Source of the DNA: Acidiphilium acidophilum
Lineage (GTDB): Bacteria > Pseudomonadota > Alphaproteobacteria > Acetobacterales > Acetobacteraceae
Direction: 5' to 3'
Length of the DNA stretch: 64,000 bases
Assembly (NCBI RefSeq): GCF_033842475.1
Contig: NZ_JAWXYB010000001.1
Coordinates: 117,165-181,164, forward strand
The position numbers and the translations under genes were made by a program. The number at the start of each line of letters is the position of its first letter. Position 1 is the stretch's first letter. Positions 45,545 through 54,367 of the stretch are shown here, piece after piece. The notes below the pieces were generated by a model. The model did no database searches, was not told where the DNA came from, and saw only the letters and a program-made list of their open reading frames with translations.

Positions 45545-45966
45545 TCCTTCTCGATACGAATGTCGTTTCCGAGCCGTGGAAGCCAGAGCCGGCTACGCGC
45601 GTCCTCGCATGGATCGACTCTCAGGCGATCGAGACGCTGTATCTGTCGGCTATCACGATTGCAGAACTGCGGTTCGGCATCGCGTCCCTGGCGGTCGGCA
45701 GGCGTCGACAAGTATTGCACGATCGCCTGGAGGGAGAGGTACTGCCCCTCTTCGAAGGGCGAGTGATGGCCTTCGATTTGCCGATTTCGGCGGTCTATGC
45801 CGAATTGATGGCGCGGGCGAGGGGGGCTGGAAAAGCGATCGGCGTTGCTGATGGGTATATTGCCGCCACGGCGGCCCAGCATGGGTTCCTTGTGGCGACG
45901 CGCGATACCAGCCCCTTCGAAGCCGCAGGTTTGACTGTGATCAATCCCTGGGATTTTCTCTCTTGA
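45541..45966 (+). CDS. vapC: VapC/FitB-like PIN-domain toxin
   Basis: A 141-residue PIN-domain RNase. The conserved acids are Asp in MILLDTNVVSE, Glu in ITIAELRFGI, Asp in GVADGYIAATA and Asp in VATRDTSPFEAAG. VapC toxins cleave tRNA or rRNA. Joined to the antitoxin by ATGA; likely a plasmid-stabilising addiction module. Confidence 0.9.
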   Translation: MILLDTNVVSEPWKPEPATRVLAWIDSQAIETLYLSAITIAELRFGIASLAVGRRRQVLHDRLEGEVLPLFEGRVMAFDLPISAVYAELMARARGAGKAIGVADGYIAATAAQHGFLVATRDTSPFEAAGLTVINPWDFLS

Positions 45967-46146
45967 GCGCCTCACCCACCGTTCCCGGGCAATATGAGCC
46001 ATCCCGGAAGGTTCCGTTGGGACAACTCCGCGCGGCAGCCATTTCGATATTGCCACAGCTACAAGAAACCGGTTCGAGTGCTAACCAATCCAGGGGATTG
46101 ATTTCTCTACCTTTGCCATCGCCTCCGCTCAAGATAAAGGTGGTCT

Positions 46147-46665
46147 ATGTTCGAGGTTGATCAGAAGACCGAACTTTTCGAAGTCCGCCGCCTCGAAGTC
46201 AGCGATGTCGAAGACTACCGCACCATTCGTCTGGCCGCCTTAGCCGGCGCTCCGGACTCGTTTGGCTCGGTGTATGAGGTGGAGCGGGATCGGCCCCTTG
46301 CGGAATTCACCGCGCGGCTTGCGACATCGACAATATTTGGGGCGTTTGCCGGTGGGCAGATTATTGGAATGGCTGGGTTCAAACAGGAAACGGGCCTGAA
46401 ACATCAGCACAAAGGGGTCGTCTGGGGAGTGTATGTCCGGCGGCAAGCGCGCGGCCAGGGGATCGGAGCCGCGCTGGTTGCGGCCGTTGTCGAGTATGCG
46501 CGGGACGTTGTTGATCAGCTGACGCTGACGGTGGTGCAGGGCAATGATGCGGCGCTGGCCCTCTATCAGAAATGTGAATTTCAGCCATACGGCATGGAGC
46601 CGAGGGCACTGAAAACGGCGGTGGGATATGCTGATGAAGTGCTGATGTGGCGCCAGCTTGGCTGA
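46147..46665 (+). CDS. GNAT-family N-acetyltransferase
   Basis: A 172-residue protein with a GNAT fold. The acetyl-CoA loop is VYVRRQARGQGIGAALVAAV (about 95-114), with NDAALALYQKCEFQPYG near the end. The substrate is unknown. ATG 46147 with aaaggtgg before it; 180 bp downstream of the toxin. Confidence 0.88.
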   Translation: MFEVDQKTELFEVRRLEVSDVEDYRTIRLAALAGAPDSFGSVYEVERDRPLAEFTARLATSTIFGAFAGGQIIGMAGFKQETGLKHQHKGVVWGVYVRRQARGQGIGAALVAAVVEYARDVVDQLTLTVVQGNDAALALYQKCEFQPYGMEPRALKTAVGYADEVLMWRQLG

Positions 46666-47069
46666 ATGCCTATGCTGCGGTCGAACAGCCGCTTTGCGCT
46701 CATGTCCGCCATAGCCGGCTTCAAGCCCAGATCCTGATAGCGGACCATCCGGGCGGTCGCGCTAAAGTCCAGGTCTGGGACAAAACCGTCATTCCCATGC
46801 CGCAGGTTCAGCGTCAGCTCTTGTCAGAAGCCGACGTCCAGCGCTTGTCCGCGCGGCGTGCGTCGCGACGGACCATGGGACGGTCGCGGACTGGCAGCTG
46901 ACGGTTTCGCTACTTTGAAGAGCAGCCAAACGTCCTCAGCCCGGGGTCGCGTGGAAGTCGTGAATGACGGGGTCGCTCCGAACACCCTAGATTTTCGGGA
47001 AACGGTCGGCGGACAGCCCAGGGCGCTTAAGCATGCCCATGTAGAGTGCGATCTGGATTGTGTAATGGC
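46666..47069. other. About 400 bp with no convincing gene
   Basis: There are only short frames, on both strands. It may be remains of an older gene, but nothing was recognised. Confidence 0.5.
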
Positions 47070-47453
47070 CTACTGCCTGCCGTCGTCCTCTCCGCCCTCC
47101 TCGTCGTAGCCGGACTTGATGTAGGCCGCGACGTAGCGATCGCTGCGGCGGAGCAACAGGTCTGATTCACCGAGCAGGTCGTCCGCGGCGACCCGTCTGT
47201 CATGTGTGCGGGCGGCGCCCGCCGGCGTCGCCTCAGCGATATTCTCGATGCTGCTCGCGGTGATGCCGGCCTTCGGCTTGGAGCCGGTCGCGTTGGTCCC
47301 GCTGGCGAACCCCGCCTCCTCGTATTTCGAGTCGGACGAGGGGCCGGTCGCCAGGCGACGCCGCCCGGCGAATGCACCGGATCGGTGCATATCCCGGTTG
47401 CCCGAGCCGGATGAACGATGCATCATGACATGGGGGCTTGCTTTGATAAACAT
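47070..47453 (-). CDS. Hypothetical acidic-tailed protein (127 aa)
   Basis: A small protein with a basic N-terminal half and an acidic end (AAYIKSGYDEEGGEDDGRQ). Its 5' region carries a 22-bp tandem duplication (47429-47450 and 47451-47472, one mismatch) that contains the start codon twice in different frames. It is divergent from the kinase-helicase operon. No family was recognised, and it could be a remnant. Confidence 0.4.
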   Translation of the reverse strand: MFIKASPHVMMHRSSGSGNRDMHRSGAFAGRRRLATGPSSDSKYEEAGFASGTNATGSKPKAGITASSIENIAEATPAGAARTHDRRVAADDLLGESDLLLRRSDRYVAAYIKSGYDEEGGEDDGRQ

Positions 47454-47580
47454 GGGAGCTTGCTTTGATAAACATGTATTTGCTGGGTTCTTGCGCCCGG
47501 CTCGAACACTGCACCGGCATTTACGCGAGCGAGTGCGTGCTGACGCCGGCGGCGTCAGTGGACCGCTTCGGGTTTCCGGC

Positions 47581-50500
47581 GTGAGCGGAGCCGCCGCCTC
47601 GCCTCCCGAGATGCTGAAGGGTCGCTATCTCCTGACGGAGACGGTCCGTAAGGGCGCCCAGGCAAGTGTCACGCAGGCCTTCGATCGCCAGGCTGGCGCC
47701 ATGGTCGCGATCAAGCGCGTCCGCTTCGGGCCCGATGACGCGCGCGGGCGGGCGGGCTTCGAGCGCGAGGCCGGGTCGCTCCAGGCGCTGACCCACCCAA
47801 ACATCGTCCAATTGATCGAGATCGATCGCGACGACGAGGGCCACTGGTTCCTCGTGCTCGAGTGGATCGAGTGCAACCTTGAGGACGTCATCCTTGCGGA
47901 CGGCCCAATGTCCTGGACGCAGTTCTGGGACACCTACGGCGAGCCCCTGCTGGACGCGATATGCTTCGCGCAGAACAGGACGGAGCCGATTGCCCACCGG
48001 GACATAAAGCCGCGCAACATCCTGGTCACCGATCGCGGCGTGGCGAAGCTCGCAGACTACGGGATCGCCAAGCTGCTCGACGACGGCGGTTCGTGGGCCC
48101 CGGTGGCCGGGCACACTTTCCGGTTCGACCGAACACCGGGCTATGCACCGGCCGCGCCGGAGCAGGCCCATGTCCTCACGCGCGACTCCTATGCGTTCGC
48201 GGCGGTTGCCCTCTCCTGCGTGACAGGTCGCGTCTTTATGAGCGATGCGGACCTCGCGGTCGGCGTGCAGGAGGCGGTGCTGCCGGAGGCGGTGCGCGCG
48301 GTCCTGCTCGCATGCCTCGACGCCGACCCGACCCGCCGCCCGCCCCTGGCGTCTCTGCTCAAGCAGCGCCTCGAGCAGGGCATGCTGCGCGAGCAGATCG
48401 GCCGCGAGCCGGTGCTCGAACTCTTCATCCAGTTGAACCCGCGCACGCGCATCGCCCTGCAGCGGCGCTTCGACGCCGACGACGACGTCCTGATCGAGCG
48501 CTTCGTCCAGGACGAGCTCGGCGAGGTGTGCGGCGTCATCCCAGGCACGCCCGTCGAGGCGGAGCGCGACCGGCTGGAGCTCATCGGCCCGACCTGGCGG
48601 TTCGACGCCATCGTGGCGGGACGAAACGGCGAACTCGTCCACGTAACGCAAGCGAGCGAGATCGGCGCGGGCCTGGCGTCAGATCTGCGCGAGGCCGCCC
48701 TGGTGAGGCCCGTCGCGGTCCGGTTCGGACGTCCGTCGGACGCGGAACGCGCCGGGCAGCAGCTGGCCCTCGCACTCGCCGAGGCCCGGACGCTCGCGGA
48801 ACGTGTCGCCGAGGAGCGCGCCGCGCGCGCCTCGGGGCGGATCTTCAGGGTCTGGCGGTCATATCTTAGGGACCGGGCTGACCTCGAGGCGAAGCGCAGC
48901 AGCGCGATCCAATACGTCGACCGATCGTTCGCGGGCGACCTCATCGTCTTCACGACCGAGATCGCGCAGCCGGACGACGTGGTCGGTCAGGAGCGCGTGG
49001 TCTCATACCAGGGCGGGCGCGTGACGGGCACGATCACCGCTGTGTCGTTCAACATGCTGACGATGGAGGTCGTCTTCGGCGATCCCGGCAGGCTGCCCCG
49101 CCGCGGCGAGATCTCGATCAACACGGCCGCGGCGCAGCGCGCGCTGACCAACCAGACGAGAGCCCTCGACGCCGTCGTGTTCGACCGCGCCGTCGGCGAC
49201 CGACTCAAGCCGATTATCCTCGATCCCTCGTCCGCGACGGCCCCCATTCCGGTCGACGACGTCGTCCCAACGGACAAGCACTTCGACGACGAGAAGACCC
49301 GCATCCTGCGAAAGGCGCTCGGCGTCCGGGACATACTGGCGGTCGAGGGTCCGCCGGGTACCGGCAAGACAAAGCTGATCGGCGAGATCATCGTGCAGTG
49401 GCTGCGTCGCAACCCCGGCCACCGCATCCTGCTCTCGTCGCAGACACACATCGCGCTCGACAATGTGATCGAGCGCATCGTCGAGCTCGACGGTTCCGTG
49501 GACATCATCCGCATCGGACGGACCGACGATGCGCGTGTCGCGGAGTCGAGCCGGGCGCTGCTGCTGGAGCTGCGCGTCGAGGAGTGGATCCGGCAGGTCC
49601 GCGCAGCGGCCGAGGCGGACATGGCTCGCTGGGCGGCCGAGAAGGGCGTCGATCGCGCCACCGTAGCGGTCGGCATGAAGGTGGAGCGGCTGCTGGGGAT
49701 GCTCGGCAGGCGGGACGCCATAGAGTCCGAGATCGCCGAGCTGACCGAGGAGAAGCAGGAGGTCGAGGCCGAGTTGTCGGAACGCGCCGACGGTGTCGAT
49801 CCGGACGAGGTCGGCGAGGAGGCGACCCAGCTCGACACCGACATCGCCGAACTCAGGCGGGAGCTGAAGAAGCTCGACTCCGACATGGCGCTTCTGCGGA
49901 CCGAGATGTCGACGATGAGCGAATACGCGGCCGGACTCGCGACGACGGAGGACCCTGCGGACCTCGTCGAGTGGGCCGCTCACTTTCTGGCCGGCGATGA
50001 GCTCGTCCAGGCCTGCCGGGCGCGCCTTTCCCTGCTGGAGGAGTGGCAGCTCCGCATCGGCAGGTCGCCCGATTTCAACGCCGCCATGCTCTCGGCCGCA
50101 CAGGTGATCGCAGGGACCTGCGTCGGCGTCGCCGGCGTGCGCGGGATGGAGGACGTCGAATACGACCTCTGCATCGTGGACGAGGCGTCGAAGGCCACCG
50201 CGACGGAGATGCTGATCCCGATGGCGCGCAGCCGTCGCTGGATCGTCGTCGGCGATCCGAGGCAGCTGCCGCCCTTCTTCGACAACCTCGGCGAGGACCT
50301 CCTCAAGGCGTTCGACGACCGAGAGATCCGCGCGACGCTGCTGGACCGGCTGCTGGACGAGCGCGACGGGCTGCCGCGCGAGAATCGCGACCGCCTCGCC
50401 CACCAGTACCGCATGATCCGTCCGATCGGCGAGCTGGTCAGCAGGTGCTTCTACGGCGGGCTGCTCGAGAGCCCAGTCACGGACCATGGACTCAACCTCG

Positions 50501-51024
50501 ACCTCGCGCTGGCTGCGCCCGTGACTTGGCATTCCACGCACCTGCTGCCGAACCGCGAGGAGCGCCGAGAGGGCGACACTTTCTGGAACCCGGCCGAGGT
50601 CGCCGCCGTCCGCGACCTTCTCCTGCGGCTCCAGTTCGTCGGGAAGGCGAAGAAGCGCCGCATCTCCGTCGCGGTGATCGCGGGCTACACCGCGCAGGTC
50701 CGCGCCTTGCGCGAGATGATCTCGCAGGGGGTCGCCGAGTGGGCCGACCTCGACGTCGAGTGCAACAGCGTCGATGCGTTTCAGGGTAGGCAAGCGGACG
50801 TCTGCATCTACTCGGTCGTCCGTTCGAACCCGCGCGCGGTGCTGGGCTTCCTCAAGGAGCGGCCGCGGCTGAACGTGGCGCTCTCGCGCGGCAAGACCGC
50901 GCTGGCGATCGTCGGCGACCAGATGTTCTGCCGGATGGCGCGCGGGGCCAATCCCTTCCGCCCCGTGATCGACTTCATGGATGCCCACGAGGACACCTGC
51001 GTCACGCTGGAGATCGCCCGATGA
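47581..51024 (+). CDS. Ser/Thr protein kinase-SF1 helicase fusion
   Basis: About 1147 residues. The N-terminal kinase domain (about 10-270) has VAIK (Lys near 45), HRDIKPRN (near 138) and DYG in place of DFG (near 159), then PEQ. A linker follows, then an Upf1-like SF1 helicase: Walker A GPPGTGKT (near 590), a coiled-coil insertion (about 720-780, EKQEVEAELSERAD), DEAS Walker B (near 867), GDPRQLPPFF, HQYRM, VDAFQGRQADV and LNVALSRGKT. Start: GTG at 47581 or ATG at 47611; the longer frame to 47206 is less likely. Four-base overlap with the next gene. Probably a phosphorylation-controlled nucleic-acid motor; a defence role is inference. Confidence 0.88.
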   Translation: MSGAAASPPEMLKGRYLLTETVRKGAQASVTQAFDRQAGAMVAIKRVRFGPDDARGRAGFEREAGSLQALTHPNIVQLIEIDRDDEGHWFLVLEWIECNLEDVILADGPMSWTQFWDTYGEPLLDAICFAQNRTEPIAHRDIKPRNILVTDRGVAKLADYGIAKLLDDGGSWAPVAGHTFRFDRTPGYAPAAPEQAHVLTRDSYAFAAVALSCVTGRVFMSDADLAVGVQEAVLPEAVRAVLLACLDADPTRRPPLASLLKQRLEQGMLREQIGREPVLELFIQLNPRTRIALQRRFDADDDVLIERFVQDELGEVCGVIPGTPVEAERDRLELIGPTWRFDAIVAGRNGELVHVTQASEIGAGLASDLREAALVRPVAVRFGRPSDAERAGQQLALALAEARTLAERVAEERAARASGRIFRVWRSYLRDRADLEAKRSSAIQYVDRSFAGDLIVFTTEIAQPDDVVGQERVVSYQGGRVTGTITAVSFNMLTMEVVFGDPGRLPRRGEISINTAAAQRALTNQTRALDAVVFDRAVGDRLKPIILDPSSATAPIPVDDVVPTDKHFDDEKTRILRKALGVRDILAVEGPPGTGKTKLIGEIIVQWLRRNPGHRILLSSQTHIALDNVIERIVELDGSVDIIRIGRTDDARVAESSRALLLELRVEEWIRQVRAAAEADMARWAAEKGVDRATVAVGMKVERLLGMLGRRDAIESEIAELTEEKQEVEAELSERADGVDPDEVGEEATQLDTDIAELRRELKKLDSDMALLRTEMSTMSEYAAGLATTEDPADLVEWAAHFLAGDELVQACRARLSLLEEWQLRIGRSPDFNAAMLSAAQVIAGTCVGVAGVRGMEDVEYDLCIVDEASKATATEMLIPMARSRRWIVVGDPRQLPPFFDNLGEDLLKAFDDREIRATLLDRLLDERDGLPRENRDRLAHQYRMIRPIGELVSRCFYGGLLESPVTDHGLNLDLALAAPVTWHSTHLLPNREERREGDTFWNPAEVAAVRDLLLRLQFVGKAKKRRISVAVIAGYTAQVRALREMISQGVAEWADLDVECNSVDAFQGRQADVCIYSVVRSNPRAVLGFLKERPRLNVALSRGKTALAIVGDQMFCRMARGANPFRPVIDFMDAHEDTCVTLEIAR

Positions 51025-52481
51025 CCCCCGAGGATGTGGCGCGGGCCAACCAGTTCCGGGACGGCTTCGAGCTGGTCGACTACGCAGAGGTCGGGCTTCC
51101 GGTCTTCCGGCTCACGCTCGAGGCGTTCACGACGAGCCAGCGTGCGATCCCCACCATCCAGGAGTTCACCATGCGCTGCCTGGCGCTGGGCGAGACGCGC
51201 GAGGAGGACATCGCGCGGATGCTCGGCCTCAATCGGGACGTCGTCGAGGGCGCGATGAACGTCCTCGTGACTGAGGGGACCGCGAGCCGGATAGCCTCGC
51301 CCGATGGCCTCGACGTCTTCCGCCTGACCGAGTTAGGCGAGGAGCGGCTGGCGCAGGAGCTGATTGAGGTCATCCGCGAGGAGACACTTGTCGTTGACTA
51401 CGACGGCATCCGGCGGACCCCGATCAGGCTGGCCGGCGAGAACGTGGTGCGCGCTTCGGAGCTCAAGTCAGCGGGCGCGGTGGAGATCAGGCCGTATCCG
51501 GCGGAGCCGCCCTCTGTCGACAAGCTGTCGATCCCCGAGGTGAGCCGGGCGATCAGGCGGGAGGGCGGTGACGACTTCAACCGGACCGTTCTGGGGCTCA
51601 GGAAGGTGCTGCGCCGGAACAACGTCTTCCGCGACGCGGTCGCGCTCGTGTTCGCGCCCCTGAAGGGCGAGGAGATCCAGGTGGCGTTCGCGATCGGCGG
51701 CAAGCTGTCCGAATCCCACGAGCGCGCCTTCGCGTGGCACGGCGGTCCGAAGAAGATGGGCTTCGTCAGGACGGTCGCCGGCGACCAACCGCGCAGGCGT
51801 CTGGACCGGCTGCTCGGTCGCGACACTGTGCGGGACTGCGTCCCCGACGAGCAGCTGGTGGCCGCGCGGCAGGAGGAGGCGTCGGCGGTCGCCGAGGTTC
51901 AATCGGTCCGCCCCGCGGCTGCGTCCGCTGGCCGCTCGTCCGGACCGGCCAGGGCGCTGGCCGCGGCCGAAGAGCGGCTGGCGGTTGCGCGCCACACGCT
52001 GGTGAGGATGCCGTTGCGGCCCTTGGCGTGCTACGAGCAGGACGATCTGCTGTTCGAGGCGCTCAAGCAGGCCAACCGGGAGCTGCTGGTGACGAGTGCT
52101 GGGATGCAGCCGACGAGGCTGAACGGATACGTCCTCCGGGAAATCGACCGGCTCATCTCCGACGGTGTGAAGCAGCGGTTCACGTCGTTCCTGGCACCGC
52201 AGGTCGAGCCGCGCGGCGGAGACCATTACGACCCGCTCTCTGAGCTCACGAAGCGCGCCAATGCCGGTCGGCTCCGGCTTGAGCAGGCGGCGCGCGGCGA
52301 GTTCCATTTCCTCGTCCAGGACGACCGCCTCGCCGTCATCTCGACGCGGCCGTTCTTCGGAGACGTAGTGCGGCGGTCAGGCTTCTCCCGCGTCACTGGC
52401 TACGTAGCGCGCAAGCCGAGGCTGGTCGAGCAGATCAGGGCGCTCGCGGAGCGCAGCGCGACGGCGAGGAAGCGTGGCTGA
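51021..52481 (+). CDS. Winged-helix protein with PLD-like C-terminal domain
   Basis: A 486-residue protein. The N-terminal 130 residues fit a winged helix (TMRCLALGETREEDIARMLG, LNRDVVEGAMNVLVTEGTAS). A middle part with a receptor-like beta-rich domain follows, then an Ala-rich helical linker (about 300-330). The C-terminal region (about 340-470) resembles a phospholipase D-type fold with a degenerate HKD motif (FHFLVQDDRLAVISTRPFFG), so catalysis is doubtful. Overlaps both neighbours, so stoichiometric expression is likely. Possibly the adaptor or DNA-recognition subunit. Confidence 0.6.
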   Translation: MTPEDVARANQFRDGFELVDYAEVGLPVFRLTLEAFTTSQRAIPTIQEFTMRCLALGETREEDIARMLGLNRDVVEGAMNVLVTEGTASRIASPDGLDVFRLTELGEERLAQELIEVIREETLVVDYDGIRRTPIRLAGENVVRASELKSAGAVEIRPYPAEPPSVDKLSIPEVSRAIRREGGDDFNRTVLGLRKVLRRNNVFRDAVALVFAPLKGEEIQVAFAIGGKLSESHERAFAWHGGPKKMGFVRTVAGDQPRRRLDRLLGRDTVRDCVPDEQLVAARQEEASAVAEVQSVRPAAASAGRSSGPARALAAAEERLAVARHTLVRMPLRPLACYEQDDLLFEALKQANRELLVTSAGMQPTRLNGYVLREIDRLISDGVKQRFTSFLAPQVEPRGGDHYDPLSELTKRANAGRLRLEQAARGEFHFLVQDDRLAVISTRPFFGDVVRRSGFSRVTGYVARKPRLVEQIRALAERSATARKRG

Positions 52482-53193
52482 AGGTCCTCGGGTGTGGGCG
52501 GCCACGCGCGTGGGCCTCGTACGTACCGCCAACGAGGATGGCTGGCGCGTCGGCGGGATCGCCGGCGACGCGCCCGACGGGAACTGGTCCGGGTCCCTGC
52601 CGAGCACCCGTCCCTGGGTTCTGGTCGCCGATGGCATGGGCGGCCACGGCTCGGGTGACGTGGCGAGCTCGGTCGCGCTCGACGCGCTCTGCCGCCATTT
52701 CGATCGGGACGGCGCTTCCGACATGCGCTCGGCGATCGCCGAGGCGAATTGGGCTGTGTTCTCGGCGATGGACGAGGCGCCGGGTCGCAGGGCCATGGGG
52801 ACGACAGTGGCGGGTTTCCGCCGCGCCGGCGGCGCGGTCAGCGTCTTCAACGTCGGCGACAGTCGCGTCTACCTCGCGCGTGACGGCGGGCTGAGCCTCC
52901 TGAGCGTCGACGACACGATGCCGCGCCGCGCGGCGGGACGCAGCCACGCGCTCACCCAGTCGCTGGGCGGGACCTCCGTGCCGCTGGCGCTGGATCCTCA
53001 TGTCGTTTCGGTCGAACCCGTCGCCGGCGACGTTCTGCTCGTCTGCACCGACGGGCTGACCGACATGCTCGGAGAGGCGGAGATCGTTGCGGGTCTCCTT
53101 GCCGGAATTGCAAACCCCGCAGCGGCACTGGCTAACGCCGCCGTCGAGGCGGGCGGGCGCGACAATGTGACGGTGGTCGTCACAGAGTTTTGA
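52474..53193 (+). CDS. PP2C-family Ser/Thr phosphatase
   Basis: A 239-residue phosphatase with the metal-binding motifs: RTANEDGW (17-24), VADGMGGHGSGD, FNVGDSRVY, CTDGLTDM and GGRDNVTVVV. The GTG start overlaps the preceding gene by 8 nt. It would reverse the action of the kinase domain encoded two genes upstream. Soluble; no membrane segment. Confidence 0.92.
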   Translation: MAEGPRVWAATRVGLVRTANEDGWRVGGIAGDAPDGNWSGSLPSTRPWVLVADGMGGHGSGDVASSVALDALCRHFDRDGASDMRSAIAEANWAVFSAMDEAPGRRAMGTTVAGFRRAGGAVSVFNVGDSRVYLARDGGLSLLSVDDTMPRRAAGRSHALTQSLGGTSVPLALDPHVVSVEPVAGDVLLVCTDGLTDMLGEAEIVAGLLAGIANPAAALANAAVEAGGRDNVTVVVTEF

Positions 53194-53501
53194 GGCGGAG
53201 ATCGCACGCCGACACGCCCGGCTTCTCCCGCCGCCAAGTCATCAAACGGCAGCGTTCGTCAGAACCAGACGTTCGCCGGGACAGGGTTAAACGACCGGCT
53301 CTGGTCGTCACCCGTCGGTGCGTCCCTGGCTGCCAACAGCAGCTTATCTCATTTTCAGCTCCAAACCGGACTGTCAGCAATCGGCCAACTCCCGCCATTA
53401 GCGGAAGCTCAGTATTCCCCGGGATCGCCTTCTCGTTGACGATTACGCGGTCCCGCGATCCTGGCAAAATGATCGGCGCTGCGCACGGTTTCTGACCCAG
53501 A
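53194..53501. other. Spacer between PP2C and HU genes
   Basis: About 300 bp; no gene or obvious site was seen apart from short frames. Confidence 0.5.
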
Positions 53502-53771
53502 TCACATTTTTTTCTTCAACGTCGGTGACGCCTTGAACCTGACGGTTTTGCCGGCCTTGATTTTGATCGGGGTGCCGAGACGCGGATCGACGCCTTTCCG
53601 TGCCTTGGTCTTTCGCACCGTGAAGGTCCCGAAACCCGGCAGCGTGAATTTGCCGCTCTTTTTCATCTCCGCCACGATGGCATCGACCAATGTGCCCGCA
53701 ACCTTGTGCGCCGCTACAGCGGTGATCTCAGTAGATTGCTGAATGGTTTCTGCGATAAATGCCTTCGTCAC
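53502..53771 (-). CDS. HU-family DNA-binding protein
   Basis: An 89-residue histone-like protein with the HU signature LPGFGTFTVRKTKARKGVDP and the basic tail (TPIKIKAGKTVRFKASPTLK). GTG start at 53771 with a gaggggaa ribosome-binding site. HU bends and compacts DNA. Divergent from the mutagenesis cassette. Confidence 0.92.
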   Translation of the reverse strand: MTKAFIAETIQQSTEITAVAAHKVAGTLVDAIVAEMKKSGKFTLPGFGTFTVRKTKARKGVDPRLGTPIKIKAGKTVRFKASPTLKKKM

Positions 53772-53916
53772 CCTATATTCCCCTCGTTGTCTTTGCCGCT
53801 GCCCATCGGCGGGCATCCTCCTACCAGAAATCATCAATATGCCAATTCGACCAGGGGGATTAACGCTCATACGCCAGCCCATTCGCCTGATGATCAGCCC
53901 CTTGCTTGCCTTCGAT

Positions 53917-53931
53917 GTTCCACATATGTTC
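53917..53931 (+). promoter_or_regulatory. SOS (LexA) box
   Basis: GTTCCACATATGTTC: a perfect GTTC-N7-GTTC, the LexA operator of alphaproteobacteria. It lies 26 bp before the umuD-like start codon, so the cassette should be induced by DNA damage. Confidence 0.85.
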
Positions 53932-53956
53932 GCGTCCGTGGATCGAGGAGCTACGA

Positions 53957-54340
53957 ATGAGTTTGGCAGGTAGTTATAACGGGGGGAACACAACCGGGTT
54001 CGCGTCGCCGGCCGCTGATAGCCTGGAAGGTCCGATCGATCTGGCTGAAATCCTGGATCTGCGCCGCGCCAACCGCTATCCGGTGCGGGTTTCCGGTGAG
54101 GCCCTGATCGAGCGGGGCATTCTGCCGGGTGACATCCTGATCGCGGATGCGGCTGCCCCGCCGGCGCACGGCAAAGTCGCGATCGTCATGGTTCATGGCG
54201 AGGTTTTGGTGGCGCAATTGGCCTATCGCGGCGGTGAATGGTGGCTGCGGCCGGGGCGGCTGGGTGATGTTGGTCAGGTGGTCCCCGACGATGCCGAAAT
54301 CTGGGCGATCGTGAGCGGCCTGGTGCGGACCAGCGTCTGA
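53957..54340 (+). CDS. umuD: UmuD-like protein lacking the catalytic dyad
   Basis: A 127-residue UmuD homologue: the cleavage region TGFASPAADSLEG and then SGEALIERGILPGDILIADA. In E. coli UmuD the nucleophile Ser sits in SGDSMI and the general base Lys in VKKL. Here the corresponding residues are Ala49 (SGEALI) and Ala86 (LVAQL), so self-cleavage is not expected. ATG 53957 with gaggag, chosen because the LexA box lies just upstream. Followed by umuC after 27 bp. Confidence 0.85.
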   Translation: MSLAGSYNGGNTTGFASPAADSLEGPIDLAEILDLRRANRYPVRVSGEALIERGILPGDILIADAAAPPAHGKVAIVMVHGEVLVAQLAYRGGEWWLRPGRLGDVGQVVPDDAEIWAIVSGLVRTSV

Positions 54341-54367
54341 TCATCGCAGAAATAGGGATCAAGCCTG

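Noticed and set aside
49003..50988. 661-residue antisense frame across the helicase
   Set aside because: It lies fully opposite a helicase with clear motifs, and its own translation shows no recognisable domain.
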